DNA of 64,000 nt from Desulfosarcinaceae bacterium (GCA_030066015.1 JASJCL010000016.1:1-64000), one strand, 5' to 3'. Counted from the stretch's first letter, positions 16,920 through 26,670 are shown. Program-made: numbers and translations. Notes: generated from the sequence alone by a model not told the origin.

Positions 16920-17267
16920 ATGCAAGCGATCGAGCAACTCAACAGAGAACACATGCGCATGGACCTGCCCAATTTCGGTCCGGGCGACACCGTAAAGGTT
17001 CACGTCAAGATCCGGGAAGGCGAAAAAGAGCGGATTCAGGTGTTTCAGGGCGTGGTCATCAGCAAGCGCAAAGGCACCACCAACGCCACCTTCACCGTAC
17101 GCAAGGTGTCCTATGGTGTCGGCGTGGAGCGTATCTTCCCCACCCACTCACCGGCCATCAATCAGGTCGAAGTGGTGACCCGGGGCCGCGTACGGCGCGC
17201 CAAGATCTACTATCTGCGCAAACTGCGCGGCAAAGCGGCACGTATCAAAGAGCGCCGCGATTACTAA
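16920..17267 (+). CDS. rplS: 50S ribosomal protein L19
   Basis: The ATG at 16920 after CGGGAGAAC gives 115 residues, the normal L19 size; longer upstream reading is not needed. Signature parts are [29 protein letters not shown] and the C-terminal [21 protein letters not shown]19 lies at the subunit interface. It follows the SPOUT methyltransferase gene and precedes rnhB. Confidence 0.98.
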   Translation: MQAIEQLNREHMRMDLPNFGPGDTVKVHVKIREGEKERIQVFQGVVISKRKGTTNATFTVRKVSYGVGVERIFPTHSPAINQVEVVTRGRVRRAKIYYLRKLRGKAARIKERRDY

Positions 17268-17365
17268 ATACAGTTCGCCGGTGGGCCTGTGTGCCGGTTG
17301 GTCAGTCACATGAGGGTGTTGCCTTGCCGTGCAATTGAACACCGGCAACTGACGCGACGGCTACG

Positions 17366-18040
17366 GTGATCCAATTGCCCACACGACGCGACGAAGCGAC
17401 CCATCATCGATTCGACGACGCCCAGACAGACCTCTGGGCGTTCGAACGCCGACTGCACCAAGCGAACTACCACTTGGTCGCGGGCGTCGATGAGGCCGGC
17501 CGGGGCCCCCTGGCCGGCCCCGTTGTTTCTGCGGCCGTGATTCTCCCACCCGACGACGCCATCCCCGGCCTGAACGATTCCAAGAAACTTTCTCCCGCCC
17601 GGCGGGCAGGACTTTTCGAGACGATTCAGCAGCGAGCGCTGGCCGTGGGTGTCGCCGCCGTGGATGCCCGGGAGATCGACCGCATCAACATACTTCAGGC
17701 CAGTCTCCTGGCCATGCGGCAGGCGGTCGCCCGCCTGAGCCCTGCCCCCGACTACCTTCTCATCGACGGCAAGTTTACCCTGGCCGAAACCACCACCCCA
17801 CAGGAAGCCGTCGTGAAAGGGGATGCCCGCTGCGCCGCCATCGCGGCGGCGTCCATCATCGCCAAGGTGAGCCGTGACCGCCTCATGCAGGGCTACCACG
17901 AGACCTATCCCGCCTTCGGCTTTGATCGCCATAAAGGATATCCCACACGGTCCCACAAAGCGGCGATCGCCGCATACGGCCCCTGCCCGATTCACCGCCG
18001 CAGCTTCCGGGGGGTCAAGGAGCACCTGACCCCATGCTGA
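17366..18040 (+). CDS. rnhB: Ribonuclease HII
   Basis: A 224-residue RNase HII, which cleaves at ribonucleotides embedded in DNA. The acidic metal site is seen in VAGVDEAGRGPLAGPVV (Asp-Glu) and in LLIDGKF; IAAASIIAKVSRD is also conserved. The start is GTG 17366. The gene ends 7 bp inside yraN, so the two are translationally coupled. Confidence 0.97.
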   Translation: MIQLPTRRDEATHHRFDDAQTDLWAFERRLHQANYHLVAGVDEAGRGPLAGPVVSAAVILPPDDAIPGLNDSKKLSPARRAGLFETIQQRALAVGVAAVDAREIDRINILQASLLAMRQAVARLSPAPDYLLIDGKFTLAETTTPQEAVVKGDARCAAIAAASIIAKVSRDRLMQGYHETYPAFGFDRHKGYPTRSHKAAIAAYGPCPIHRRSFRGVKEHLTPC

Positions 18041-18402
18041 ATCCGGCCCAGTGGTTCGGCCGCAGCAGCGAAGCTGTCGCCGCTCGGTTCCTGCGCAAGC
18101 AGGGGTACCGGATTCTGGCCCTCAACTACCGCAACCGCTTCGGCGAGATCGACATCGTGGCCGAAGAGGGGGACACCCTGGTCTTCGTGGAGGTCAAAGC
18201 GCGTCATGATCCGGCGCTGCAGAGTCCCAAGGCGGCCGTCACCCCTCGCAAACAGCGAAAGATCGTTCAGGTGGCACAGGGCTATCTCAAGACCGGCGAC
18301 CACCACAAGCGCCCCATCCGCTTCGACGTTGTCGCCATCTCCGCCCATACCGCGCCACCGCAGGTGGAACTCATTCGACATGCCTTCGATGCCACCAGTT
18401 GA
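18034..18402 (+). CDS. yraN: UPF0102 family endonuclease-like protein YraN
   Basis: The 122-residue protein has the UPF0102 pattern: GRSSEAVAARFLRKQGYRIL, then the PD-(D/E)xK-like core FGEIDIVAEEGDTLVFVEVKAR. The family is nuclease-like; its cellular role is not established. It overlaps both rnhB upstream and rsmI downstream, as is usual for this cluster. Confidence 0.95.
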   Translation: MLNPAQWFGRSSEAVAARFLRKQGYRILALNYRNRFGEIDIVAEEGDTLVFVEVKARHDPALQSPKAAVTPRKQRKIVQVAQGYLKTGDHHKRPIRFDVVAISAHTAPPQVELIRHAFDATS

Positions 18403-19276
18403 CGCCATCCTCCCACCGCCAGGGGCCCCTCCCCTGCCGGCCGGCCTCTATGTGGTGGCGACCCCCATCGGCAATCGCGACGACATCACCCTGCGCGCGC
18501 TCAAAACATTGGCCGCCGTCGACCTAGTGGCTGCCGAGGACACCCGCGAAACCGGCCGTCTGCTGCGCCACTATGGCATCACGGCGCGTCTGCTCTCCTA
18601 CCACGAACACAATGAAGCGCAGCGCACCCCCCACCTGATCCAGCGCCTGACGAATGGGGAGCGCATCGCGCTGGTGTCGGACGCCGGTACCCCGTCGGTC
18701 TCCGATCCTGGTTTTCGGCTGGTCCAGGCGGCCGTGGCCGCGGGACTCCAGGTGGTCCCCGTCCCCGGCGTCAGCGCCGCGGTGAGCGCGCTCAGCGTCG
18801 CCGGACTGCCAACGGACCGATTCCTCTTCGTGGGATTCCTGCCCAAAAAGAGGAGCAAACGGCGTCAACTGCTGGCCGAGCTCGCCGATCAGCCCCATAC
18901 CCTGGTGTTCTACGAGTCCCCTCGGCGCATTGTCGACCTATTGGAAGAGATGGCGGCATGCTTCGGATCCCGAACGGCCATGCTGGCCCGCGAGATGACC
19001 AAACGCCATGAAGAGTTTCTGCGCGGCGAATTGGCGGAGATCCGCGCCGAACTGGCGGCGCGCCCCGAGGTGAAGGGGGAGATCACCCTTCTGGTGAGCG
19101 GCGGCAGCAAGTCGCCGGCTTCGGACTGGGCCGAGGTGGAGGCCGCGCTGAGGGACGCGCTTGCGGCGGGTCGCGGTTCCCTGTCGCAGATTACCAAAAC
19201 CATCGCCGGCACCCACCACCGCCCCCGTGCGGAGGTGTACGCGCGGGCACTGCGGTTGAAGAGGAAGAAGGGCTAG
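18380..19276 (+). CDS. rsmI: 16S rRNA (cytidine-1402-2'-O)-methyltransferase RsmI
   Basis: The 298-residue enzyme 2'-O-methylates C1402 in the decoding centre. Tetrapyrrole-methylase fold motifs are GLYVVATPIGNRDDITLRA, AAEDTRETGRLLRHY, SDAGTPSVSDPG and FYESPRRI. ATG 18380 (or 18389) inside the end of yraN is the likely start; the longer open frame from 18206 only shadows yraN. Confidence 0.96.
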   Translation: MPSMPPVDAILPPPGAPPLPAGLYVVATPIGNRDDITLRALKTLAAVDLVAAEDTRETGRLLRHYGITARLLSYHEHNEAQRTPHLIQRLTNGERIALVSDAGTPSVSDPGFRLVQAAVAAGLQVVPVPGVSAAVSALSVAGLPTDRFLFVGFLPKKRSKRRQLLAELADQPHTLVFYESPRRIVDLLEEMAACFGSRTAMLAREMTKRHEEFLRGELAEIRAELAARPEVKGEITLLVSGGSKSPASDWAEVEAALRDALAAGRGSLSQITKTIAGTHHRPRAEVYARALRLKRKKG

Positions 19277-19292
19277 TCGCCCGATCACTGCC

Positions 19293-19910
19293 ATGGCCCT
19301 CTACCCCATCATCATCCAGGTCCCCCCCGATATCCAGGCCACCAAGGGACGCCCCAAGGTCCAGGCCCTCAGCCGGCTGGCCCGACAGGCGGCGCAGCAG
19401 TCGGCCCAGCGAAGCCTGGGACATGCCCTGTCCGGCTTCCCCAAGAGCGGGGCGGGTGTCCCCCAGCCGGTGAACGGCATCCACTGGTCCCTCTCCCACA
19501 AATCCGCCCTGGTGGCCGGCATCGTGGCGCCCCAGGCCGTCGGCATCGATGTGGAGTACTGCCGTCCGGTGAAGGCGGGCATGTTCGCGCGCATCGCATC
19601 CGAGAAAGAGTGGGCATTGGGGCGGGGGGCCGATAGGGGCGACGCCGCGCTGGCCGAAGAAGGCGTGTTCCACCGGTTCTGGACCGCCAAGGAAGCGGTC
19701 CTGAAAGCGGTCGGCCACGGACTGACGGGCCTCTCGCGGTGCCGGATCATCGCGGTACCCTCCCCCCACCGCATCCACCTGACCTATGCGGGGGCGCCCT
19801 GGAGGGTGGTGCAGCACTGGTATGACCGTCACCTGGTGGCGGTGGCCCTGCAACACCTCCCCGAAGAGGGAGAACAGATCCACTGGCCTCCCCCGCCCCG
19901 GCGATGGTGA
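19293..19910 (+). CDS. 4'-phosphopantetheinyl transferase superfamily protein
   Basis: A 205-residue Sfp/AcpT-type transferase that moves 4'-phosphopantetheine from CoA to a carrier protein Ser. The magnesium and catalytic motifs are GIDVEYCRPV and FHRFWTAKEAVLKAVGHGL, preceded by the histidine segment IHWSLSHKSALV. No polyketide or non-ribosomal peptide genes lie nearby, so it may serve fatty-acid ACP. It starts 16 bp after rsmI. Confidence 0.88.
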   Translation: MALYPIIIQVPPDIQATKGRPKVQALSRLARQAAQQSAQRSLGHALSGFPKSGAGVPQPVNGIHWSLSHKSALVAGIVAPQAVGIDVEYCRPVKAGMFARIASEKEWALGRGADRGDAALAEEGVFHRFWTAKEAVLKAVGHGLTGLSRCRIIAVPSPHRIHLTYAGAPWRVVQHWYDRHLVAVALQHLPEEGEQIHWPPPPRRW

Positions 19911-20019
19911 ATATTCCCTGAACCCCCCGACAACGCTCGCGATCTGTTGTCAATGCAGAGACTTCCTGTTATGATTGCGGCGCTCTCGCGGTTCGACGAC
20001 AGCCATCCAGGAGACCCCC

Positions 20020-21597
20020 ATGCACATGACCTTCTACGGTGCGGTCCGAGAAGTTACCGGCTCGATGCACCTCCTGACCACAGACAGCGATCGCGTTCTA
20101 CTGGACTGCGGCCTCTTCCAAGGTCGCCGCAAGGAGGCGGCGGAGAAAAACCGCGTCCTCCCCATCGATCCCGCCCTGCTCACCAACGTCGTCCTCTCCC
20201 ATGCCCACATTGACCACTCCGGCCGCCTGCCGCTCCTCACGCGGAGGGATTTCAGCGGCCGTATCGTGGCCACCCGCGTCACCAAGGATGCCTGCGGCTA
20301 TCTGCTGCCCGACTCGGCCCACATCCAGGAGTCCGACGCCAACTACCTCAATTACAAGACGGTGCGCAAAGCCATCTCCCAGAATGGCGGCGAACACGGC
20401 AATCGCCGTCAATCGGACCGAGAGAATGCCGCACTGCGCAAGAAACTCAAACGCAAACACCGTATCGACGCCGACGAGATCGATAAGCTGCTACAGCGCT
20501 TACACCTCAAGGGCGTCAAGCCGCTCTACACAGCCGCCGACGCGGACGCCGCTCTGTCGGCGATGGAGGGCTACCCCTTCCGCACCCCGGTCATCATCGG
20601 AAGGGGGCTTTCGGTTACCTTCTACCCCGCCGGCCACATCCTCGGCTCTGCGATCAGCGTCATCACCGACGAGAACAACGGCAAACCACTGCGCATCTGC
20701 TACACCGGCGATATCGGCCGCTTCGGCAAACCGATACTCAAAGATCCCTGCCTGGAGTTTGCAGAGGAGGATCGCGCGATCGATCTGCTCATCATGGAGA
20801 GCACCTACGGCGACCGCCTGCACGAACCGGTAGTGGACCTCAAACCCCGTTTGAAGGCGATCCTCATCGAGGCCGAGAACAAGGGCGGGTCGATCCTCAT
20901 TCCCTCCTTCGCCTATGGTCGCACCCAGGAATTGCTCTACGTGCTCCACGAGCTCTATGCCGAAGAAGCGGTTCCCCGCCTGCCCATCACCGTGGACAGC
21001 CCCTTGGCCACCCGGTTGACCACCGTTTTCGGAGAGCATCCCGAGGTGTACGACGCGGAGACCCACGAAACCTTCCTGCAGAAGGGCCGCAATCCCTTCT
21101 TCTTCGAACAGGTCTCCTTCACCGGCTCCGTTGAGGAATCCATCGCCCTGACCCGCGAAACCCGGCCCCACATCGTCATCTCCGCCTCGGGCATGTGCGA
21201 GGCGGGCCGCATTCTCCACCACCTGCGCTACAAGATGCACAATCCCAACAACACGATCCTGGTGGTCGGCTACATGGCCGCCCACACCTTGGGGCGGCGC
21301 ATCCTGGAACAGGGGCAAGCATACGCTGCCAACGGCCGCAGTGGCGCGGCGCCGCTGCTCAAGGTGCTCGGAAAAGAGTATCCGCTCAAGGCCAAGGTTC
21401 ATAAAATCGACGGCTTCAGCGCCCACGCCGATCGGGATGAGATGATGCGGTTCCTGGAGCGTTCCAACCTCGAGGTCAAGCGCATCGCCCTGGTTCACGG
21501 GGAGGAAGCACAGGCCCTCGCCTTTGCCGATACCCTGAAAACCGCCGGCTACGACACCACCGTGCCCCGCCACGGGGAAAGCCTCTACGTGAGATAA
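20020..21597 (+). CDS. MBL-fold beta-CASP RNA exonuclease/endonuclease family protein
   Basis: ATG 20020 behind AGGAG gives 525 residues. The metallo-beta-lactamase core has SHAHIDHSGRLP (HxHxDH) and AGHILGSA, the beta-CASP section has ISASGMCEAGRILHHL, and the C-terminal RMMBL part has HKIDGFSAHADRDEM. This is the CPSF73/YsgH-like family, zinc-dependent RNases involved in RNA processing or decay. A basic insertion around residues 115-160 (RKKLKRKHRIDADE) is longer than I expect. Its TAA overlaps the ATG of the next gene (TAATG). Confidence 0.92.
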   Translation: MHMTFYGAVREVTGSMHLLTTDSDRVLLDCGLFQGRRKEAAEKNRVLPIDPALLTNVVLSHAHIDHSGRLPLLTRRDFSGRIVATRVTKDACGYLLPDSAHIQESDANYLNYKTVRKAISQNGGEHGNRRQSDRENAALRKKLKRKHRIDADEIDKLLQRLHLKGVKPLYTAADADAALSAMEGYPFRTPVIIGRGLSVTFYPAGHILGSAISVITDENNGKPLRICYTGDIGRFGKPILKDPCLEFAEEDRAIDLLIMESTYGDRLHEPVVDLKPRLKAILIEAENKGGSILIPSFAYGRTQELLYVLHELYAEEAVPRLPITVDSPLATRLTTVFGEHPEVYDAETHETFLQKGRNPFFFEQVSFTGSVEESIALTRETRPHIVISASGMCEAGRILHHLRYKMHNPNNTILVVGYMAAHTLGRRILEQGQAYAANGRSGAAPLLKVLGKEYPLKAKVHKIDGFSAHADRDEMMRFLERSNLEVKRIALVHGEEAQALAFADTLKTAGYDTTVPRHGESLYVR

Positions 21598-22199
21598 TGG
21601 GTCTTTGGTCTCGCGTAAAAGAGCGGACGGCCCTCTTTTTGGCGGCCATCGTCATTCTAAATCCCGAGGGCGGGCTTGCGCTGGCCCTGCGCAACTGCAT
21701 TCGTCTAGACGGCCGCTGGCATCCCATAAGGTGCGGTATCGAGATCCGCAGCCTGATCCAGGTGGTCGTCGTTCTGGTCTGCTTGCCGATCCTCTATATC
21801 GGCATGAGCGTTGGCGTCATCTGGGCGGTGAATCAATATGTCGTTCCCCTGCCCTTTGTCTTCAAGCTGGCTTCCGTCTTCCACATCGAGGAGGAGGCCT
21901 GGGAGGCCAATATCGAGGAGACCTTCGGCAGTATGAAGGAGGTGGCCAGAGAGTACGAAGCCTGGGGCCAGGAGCGCGGGATGTCCGCCGGAACCGCAAG
22001 GCTGATGGAGAAGACCCTCTGGCACGGATGGCCAGTCTACCTGGGGCTGGGCCTTTTTCTGGGCCTGAACGCCTATCTGATCTGCGTACGGCTGCTGGTC
22101 AAGGCGGTACGGCGTTACGGCCGCGGCCTGAACATGCGCAAAGAGCGCTACTACGATATGGATCTGAAGGCGATACCGCGCCACCGCCTGCTTTTCTGA
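21597..22199 (+). CDS. Membrane protein of unknown function
   Basis: A 200-residue protein with two clear membrane segments (about 52-82, LIQVVVVLVCLPILYIG..., and about 141-166, WPVYLGLGLFLGLNAYLICV) separated by a charged, Glu-rich soluble stretch. The C-terminus is strongly basic. No family is recognised. The start overlaps the stop of the beta-CASP nuclease gene, so the two are likely co-expressed. Confidence 0.75.
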   Translation: MGLWSRVKERTALFLAAIVILNPEGGLALALRNCIRLDGRWHPIRCGIEIRSLIQVVVVLVCLPILYIGMSVGVIWAVNQYVVPLPFVFKLASVFHIEEEAWEANIEETFGSMKEVAREYEAWGQERGMSAGTARLMEKTLWHGWPVYLGLGLFLGLNAYLICVRLLVKAVRRYGRGLNMRKERYYDMDLKAIPRHRLLF

Positions 22200-22325
22200 G
22201 CACGCGGAGGGCGCCTCGAACGGCAGGGGAAGCGGATGTGAAGGATCCAACCTGCCCGCAGGGAACATAACGATCCGAACCGCCAGACCCTCAGCGATCT
22301 GAACACCGACTGCCAAGGATGTCTT

Positions 22326-24599
22326 ATGGCCGCCAATCGCATACTGCTGCGTCGTACGGGCCGCCTCACGGCCTTCTCCCTCCTCCTCTGTTGGCTTTTG
22401 GCCGCTCCTGCGTGGGCGCGGGATCTCGAGACGGTCCAGGAGTCGATTCGCCGCAGCGGCGCCCGCTGGGTGGCCGGGGAGACCAGTGTCTCGCGACTCA
22501 GCGCGGCGGAGAAGGAGAAGCTCGTCGGCCTGCTCCCGGAACCCGAAACGGCCCTGGCGCAAACGCCGAGCCGCTCCCTTTTCAGCGCTCCCCTGACGCC
22601 ACCATTGCCTGTCCGTCTGGATTGGCGCGCCATGAACGGCGGCAACTACGTCACCCCGGTGCGGCATCAAAAATCCTGTGGGGCCTGCTGGGCCTTTGCC
22701 GCCGTGGCCGCCCTGGAATCCAGATTCCTCCTGGAAACCAACCAGCCCGGCCTGACCATCGACCTCTCCGAACAAACCCTCCTCTCCTGCGACACCACCG
22801 GCGGCTGCGCCGGCGGCAGCGGCAATACCGCCGCCCGCTATCTGCGCGACAGGGGCACCACCACCGAGAGCTGTCAGCCCTACACCATCAGCGACACGAC
22901 CCCCTGCAACGAGGCGTGTTCCAGAACCTATGCCATCAGCGATTACCGACGGGTACTGCCCGTTCTCTATCCAAACCCGACGCCGACGCCGGCGGAGCAG
23001 ATCGACATCATCAAAACCCACCTCGCCCAGTACGGCCCCCTGTGGACCTCCATGATAGTGTATGACGAGTTTTACGATTACCAGAGCGGCGTCTACTCGC
23101 TGACCGGCAGTCCCGGAATATGGAAGGGCGGCCACGCCGTCCTGATCATTGGCTATGACGAGACCGAGGCGGCCTTCATCGTCAAAAACAGCTGGGGGAA
23201 GGGTTGGGGGGAGAACGGCTTCTTCAGGATCGCCTACAGCGAGATCGAAAGCGAAGTGGGATTCGGCGCATTCACCTATGCTTATGGCGATCCCGTGGAT
23301 CTGGGGCTGGAGGCCCCGACGGCGGATGCCGGTGCGGATCAGACCATCGCGGAAATGGAGACGGTAACCCTCGACGGTTCCGCCTCCAGCGATCCCGACG
23401 GCCAGATCGTGGACTACGCCTGGCGGCAGGTGCAGGGGCCCGGCGTCGCCCTGGACGGTGCCGCCACCGCACAGCCCAGTTTTACGGCCCCCAACCTCAC
23501 CGCCGGCACCGATACCGACCTTCTCTTTGAATTGACGGTCACCGACGATGACGATCTCCATGCGACGGATGAGGTCCTGGTGACCGTCATCTGGGAAAAC
23601 GATCCGCCCGTCGCCCAGGCGGGTGCCGACCAGCGGGTTTCCGAAGGGGTGCGCGTTACTCTCGACGCCAGCGCCTCAACGGATCTGGAGGCGGGCGCCC
23701 TGACCTACGCCTGGGAGCAGATCGGCGGACCGCCGGTTGCCCTGGAGAACGCCGATACCGCCCGTCCCGGCTTCATCAGCCCCAACCTCGCCGCTGCCGC
23801 CGATGCAGAGCTCCGCTTTCGGCTGACCGTCACGGACGCCTACGGCGCCACGGCCACCGATCAGATCCGGGTAACCATCGCCTGGGAAAACGACCCCCCC
23901 ATCGCGCGGGCCGGGGCGGACCGTTCCGTGGAGGAACATAGCGTGGTTCAGCTCGATGGCGGCGGGTCGACCGATCCTGAAGGGGAGCCGCTCACCTACC
24001 AATGGCAGCAGGTCGGCGGCCCGGGCGTCGCGCTGGTGGATGCCGACACCCCCCAGCCCACCTTCTCGCCACCGAATCTCGCCACGGATGCCGAGCTCTT
24101 CTTCCAGCTCACCGTCAGCGACCCGCATGCCGCCAGTGACACGGACCTGGTGACCATCACCATCATGTGGCAGAACGACGCCCCCATCGCCGCCGCGGGC
24201 GCCGATCAAGCGGTCACCGGGGGTGCGCTGGTCCTCCTCGACGCCGGCGCCTCCGCCGATCTGGATGACGGCATCGCCGGCTGCGTGTGGACGCAGGTGG
24301 CCGGTCCCCCCGTGCAATTGACCTCGCTCACCGATCTTCAAACCAGCTTCACCGCCCCCGTCAACGACGGCAGCACAGACCTGAAGCTGGGTTTCGAGGT
24401 CGTTGTCAGTGATCCGGGAGGGCTGAGCGGCAGCGATCGGGTGGACATCTGGATTGCGCCGCAAGACGCCGCCGAGCCGGGCGGGACCGGTCAGGACCCG
24501 ACACCTGGCGACGACGACAGGGAAGAGGGCCAGCCCACGGCTGGCGCTTCCGGTGGTGGGGGCGGCGGCGGTTGTTTTATCTCCATCCTGGGAACCTGA
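22326..24599 (+). CDS. Secreted papain-like cysteine protease with four PKD-like repeats and Gly-rich Cys tail
   Basis: A 757-residue exported protein. Residues 1-31 form a signal peptide ending APAWA. The C1A catalytic domain (about 95-320) has the oxyanion Gln115 and nucleophile Cys121 in HQKSCGACWAF, His270 in GGHAVLIIGYDE and Asn288 in VKNSWGKGWGENG, so the catalytic set is complete. Four beta-sandwich repeats of 95-97 residues start near 330, 427, 524 and 619, each opening with a version of PxAxAGADQ and carrying LTYAW-like strands; they resemble PKD/REJ domains. The tail ends SGGGGGGGC750FISILGT with no transmembrane helix, recalling Gly-rich Cys sorting or anchoring tails. It probably acts at the cell surface or outside. 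Confidence 0.9.
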   Translation: MAANRILLRRTGRLTAFSLLLCWLLAAPAWARDLETVQESIRRSGARWVAGETSVSRLSAAEKEKLVGLLPEPETALAQTPSRSLFSAPLTPPLPVRLDWRAMNGGNYVTPVRHQKSCGACWAFAAVAALESRFLLETNQPGLTIDLSEQTLLSCDTTGGCAGGSGNTAARYLRDRGTTTESCQPYTISDTTPCNEACSRTYAISDYRRVLPVLYPNPTPTPAEQIDIIKTHLAQYGPLWTSMIVYDEFYDYQSGVYSLTGSPGIWKGGHAVLIIGYDETEAAFIVKNSWGKGWGENGFFRIAYSEIESEVGFGAFTYAYGDPVDLGLEAPTADAGADQTIAEMETVTLDGSASSDPDGQIVDYAWRQVQGPGVALDGAATAQPSFTAPNLTAGTDTDLLFELTVTDDDDLHATDEVLVTVIWENDPPVAQAGADQRVSEGVRVTLDASASTDLEAGALTYAWEQIGGPPVALENADTARPGFISPNLAAAADAELRFRLTVTDAYGATATDQIRVTIAWENDPPIARAGADRSVEEHSVVQLDGGGSTDPEGEPLTYQWQQVGGPGVALVDADTPQPTFSPPNLATDAELFFQLTVSDPHAASDTDLVTITIMWQNDAPIAAAGADQAVTGGALVLLDAGASADLDDGIAGCVWTQVAGPPVQLTSLTDLQTSFTAPVNDGSTDLKLGFEVVVSDPGGLSGSDRVDIWIAPQDAAEPGGTGQDPTPGDDDREEGQPTAGASGGGGGGGCFISILGT

Positions 24600-24868
24600 T
24601 GCGCCGTACTGACGATCACCGGCCGATCTCCATCACCGTGGCGCCATCACCTGCGGCACGCCGTTTTTCCCGGCCAAAGCTCAGTGGGCGTGGGCACAGC
24701 AGCCGTTGAAGGTGGGATCCAGGTGGGGTCACCGATTCGCTCGCCAGATCGCCTCAAGGGGCAATTGCCACCCGCCTCGCGAACCATCTCGCCCATCGCG
24801 CACCACGGCTGGGGGACATGTTGTCAATACAGATGTTCAGAGGTCGCAGGCATCCTTATCGCCTTTCA

Positions 24869-26326
24869 TCAGGGCGCAAGGAGGATCTCGAAGCGTTCTC
24901 GCATCTGTTGGTCCACTTCGCTGGGGATATGACCGTCACCAGCCTCCGCGAGTAGCCGCTTGGCGATGGCCGTTGCACGGGTGCGGGCATCCGCGGCGCC
25001 CTCCTGGGCCCATTTCTCCCGATGCTTGCGATCGGTAACACCGTTGCCCTGAAAGTATTCGCTGCGCATATGACGCAGGGTGTGGGGCGACACCATGAAG
25101 TTGCCCCCCGGTCCCACCTGATCGATCACCTCCACCGCCAGGTGCTCCGCGTCCACCGTGATGCCACGCAGCACCTTACACGCCATGCCGATGATCTCGT
25201 CGTCGATCACGTACTGCTCGGGCGCCACGGTGAGCATCGACTCGAGCATGCCGGCGCTGTGGTGCATGTAGTTGGAGCCCCCCATGGCGCCCAGGAGAAT
25301 GGTCATGGCCTTCTCCCAGCCGGCCTGGGCGTCGGGCAGCTTGGTGTCCGTAAGGCCGGCCGAATTGTAATTGGGCACTGCGATGTGGGCGGCCAGCTGA
25401 TGAATGGCGGCGTTCATCATCCCGCACTCCACCCCGCCGCCGGTGTAGCCCATGGTGTTCATGTTGGCCATTCCCGGTATGCCCCCGTAGAGCAGGGGAG
25501 CGCCCGCCCGGGTCAACTGGCAGATGGTGATGCCGGCCAATTGTTCGGCGTGGACCTGGGCCAGGGTGCCGGCCATGGTCATGGGGCTGGTGGAGCCCGA
25601 CATGGGAGCCGCCGACAGGGCCACGGGGATCCCCTCGCGGTTGCAGGCCTGCAGGATGCGGGTGCTCTGGGTGCACAGCTTCAATGGGCTGATGGCGAAG
25701 CTGGTGATCACCGAGATGAAGGGTTTGGCCCGCAGGGCCTCCCGCCCGCCGGCGAGGAGGCTGGCCAGATCGATGACGGCCGCCAGGCCGGCCTCGTCGT
25801 TGACCCCGGACATCACATGCTTGGCCGTGGCCCGCAAACAGGCGTAGAACATGTTGACATCGTAAGCCGACTCCGGGATGTCGGTGGGGATGCAGGGCCG
25901 CAGGTAGAAGTGAATGTGGTCGAGCCGGTCCACCAGGCGTCCGAGATTATAAATATCCCGCAGCGTCGTGGGACGGATCTCGCCGGTGTCCAGGTCGAGG
26001 ATCTTGATGGCCGCGCCCCCCGTTCCGATGTGGACCTTGTCTTCGGTGAGATCCAGATCGTGGGCCCTCTTCCGTCCATGGAGCACCACTCGTTTGGGTG
26101 CCTTGGCCAGTTGCGCCACAATCAGGTCGCGGGGAAAGGTGACGCGCGCTTTGCTGGCGTCCACGTGGGCGCCCGCTGCGGAAAGCATGTCGAGGGTCTC
26201 CTCGAGGCCCTCCTCATAGGTCATGCCGGTGCCTTCAAGTATGGACAGGGCGGCGTCGTGGATGGCGACGATCCCCGCCGGCGATAGGGGTTTGTAGATG
26301 CCGCCATTAAGGCCTTTGGAATCCAT
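24869..26326 (-). CDS. mttB: Trimethylamine/quaternary-amine methyltransferase family protein (non-pyrrolysine MttB)
   Basis: ATG 26326 behind GGAG gives 485 residues, the size of the MttB superfamily; the open frame continues upstream but without homology. Family parts include VHIGTGGAAIKILDLDTGE, PLLYGGIPGMANMNTMGYTGGGVECGM and SAGLTDTKLPDAQAGWEKA. Classical MttB carries pyrrolysine near the last segment; here there is no in-frame TAG, so this belongs to the non-Pyl group, whose known members demethylate glycine betaine, proline betaine or carnitine using a corrinoid protein. No corrinoid protein gene lies beside it. It diverges from an RpiR regulator. Confidence 0.9.
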   Translation of the reverse strand: MDSKGLNGGIYKPLSPAGIVAIHDAALSILEGTGMTYEEGLEETLDMLSAAGAHVDASKARVTFPRDLIVAQLAKAPKRVVLHGRKRAHDLDLTEDKVHIGTGGAAIKILDLDTGEIRPTTLRDIYNLGRLVDRLDHIHFYLRPCIPTDIPESAYDVNMFYACLRATAKHVMSGVNDEAGLAAVIDLASLLAGGREALRAKPFISVITSFAISPLKLCTQSTRILQACNREGIPVALSAAPMSGSTSPMTMAGTLAQVHAEQLAGITICQLTRAGAPLLYGGIPGMANMNTMGYTGGGVECGMMNAAIHQLAAHIAVPNYNSAGLTDTKLPDAQAGWEKAMTILLGAMGGSNYMHHSAGMLESMLTVAPEQYVIDDEIIGMACKVLRGITVDAEHLAVEVIDQVGPGGNFMVSPHTLRHMRSEYFQGNGVTDRKHREKWAQEGAADARTRATAIAKRLLAEAGDGHIPSEVDQQMRERFEILLAP

Positions 26327-26670
26327 GCGGGCGCTCCAGAACGAGTGGTCGAGGGGGGTGTCTCCGTTGAATAAATCAAATTCATTCAATTTGAATGTTT
26401 CTGTTTCACTCTTCAGCAGTGGTGTCAACAGAAAAATCGCGTCGTGCCGTCCGAACGCGCCATTCGTCCGGTTGCCATCAAACACGGTATGCACGACTAA
26501 CCTACCTAAAAGATTCAAAACCATGCTCAATAGAAAATCCCGCCACTTGACAGCCGGGGTACAAACGGGCACACTGGAGCGTAGAAAAACAGGCCCATGG
26601 CCACTGGCAGCCGTTGGCGTCACGGGCAGGAGTGGCAGCTTAATCCCAACCAAATGATAGTTTTGATTTC
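26327..26670. promoter_or_regulatory. Divergent mttB/rpiR control region with palindromes
   Basis: The 344-bp region separates mttB from the regulator gene. A perfect dyad CATTCAA-T-TTGAATG lies at 26383-26397, 57 bp upstream of mttB, and a further TTGAAT half-site precedes it at 26367-26372. The local stretch is AT-rich. These are likely operator sites for the adjacent RpiR-type regulator. No other gene is seen. Confidence 0.5.

Noticed and set aside
24869-26326. Pyrrolysine-containing MttB
   Set aside because: The reading frame has no in-frame TAG through the region where pyrrolysine is placed in classical MttB.
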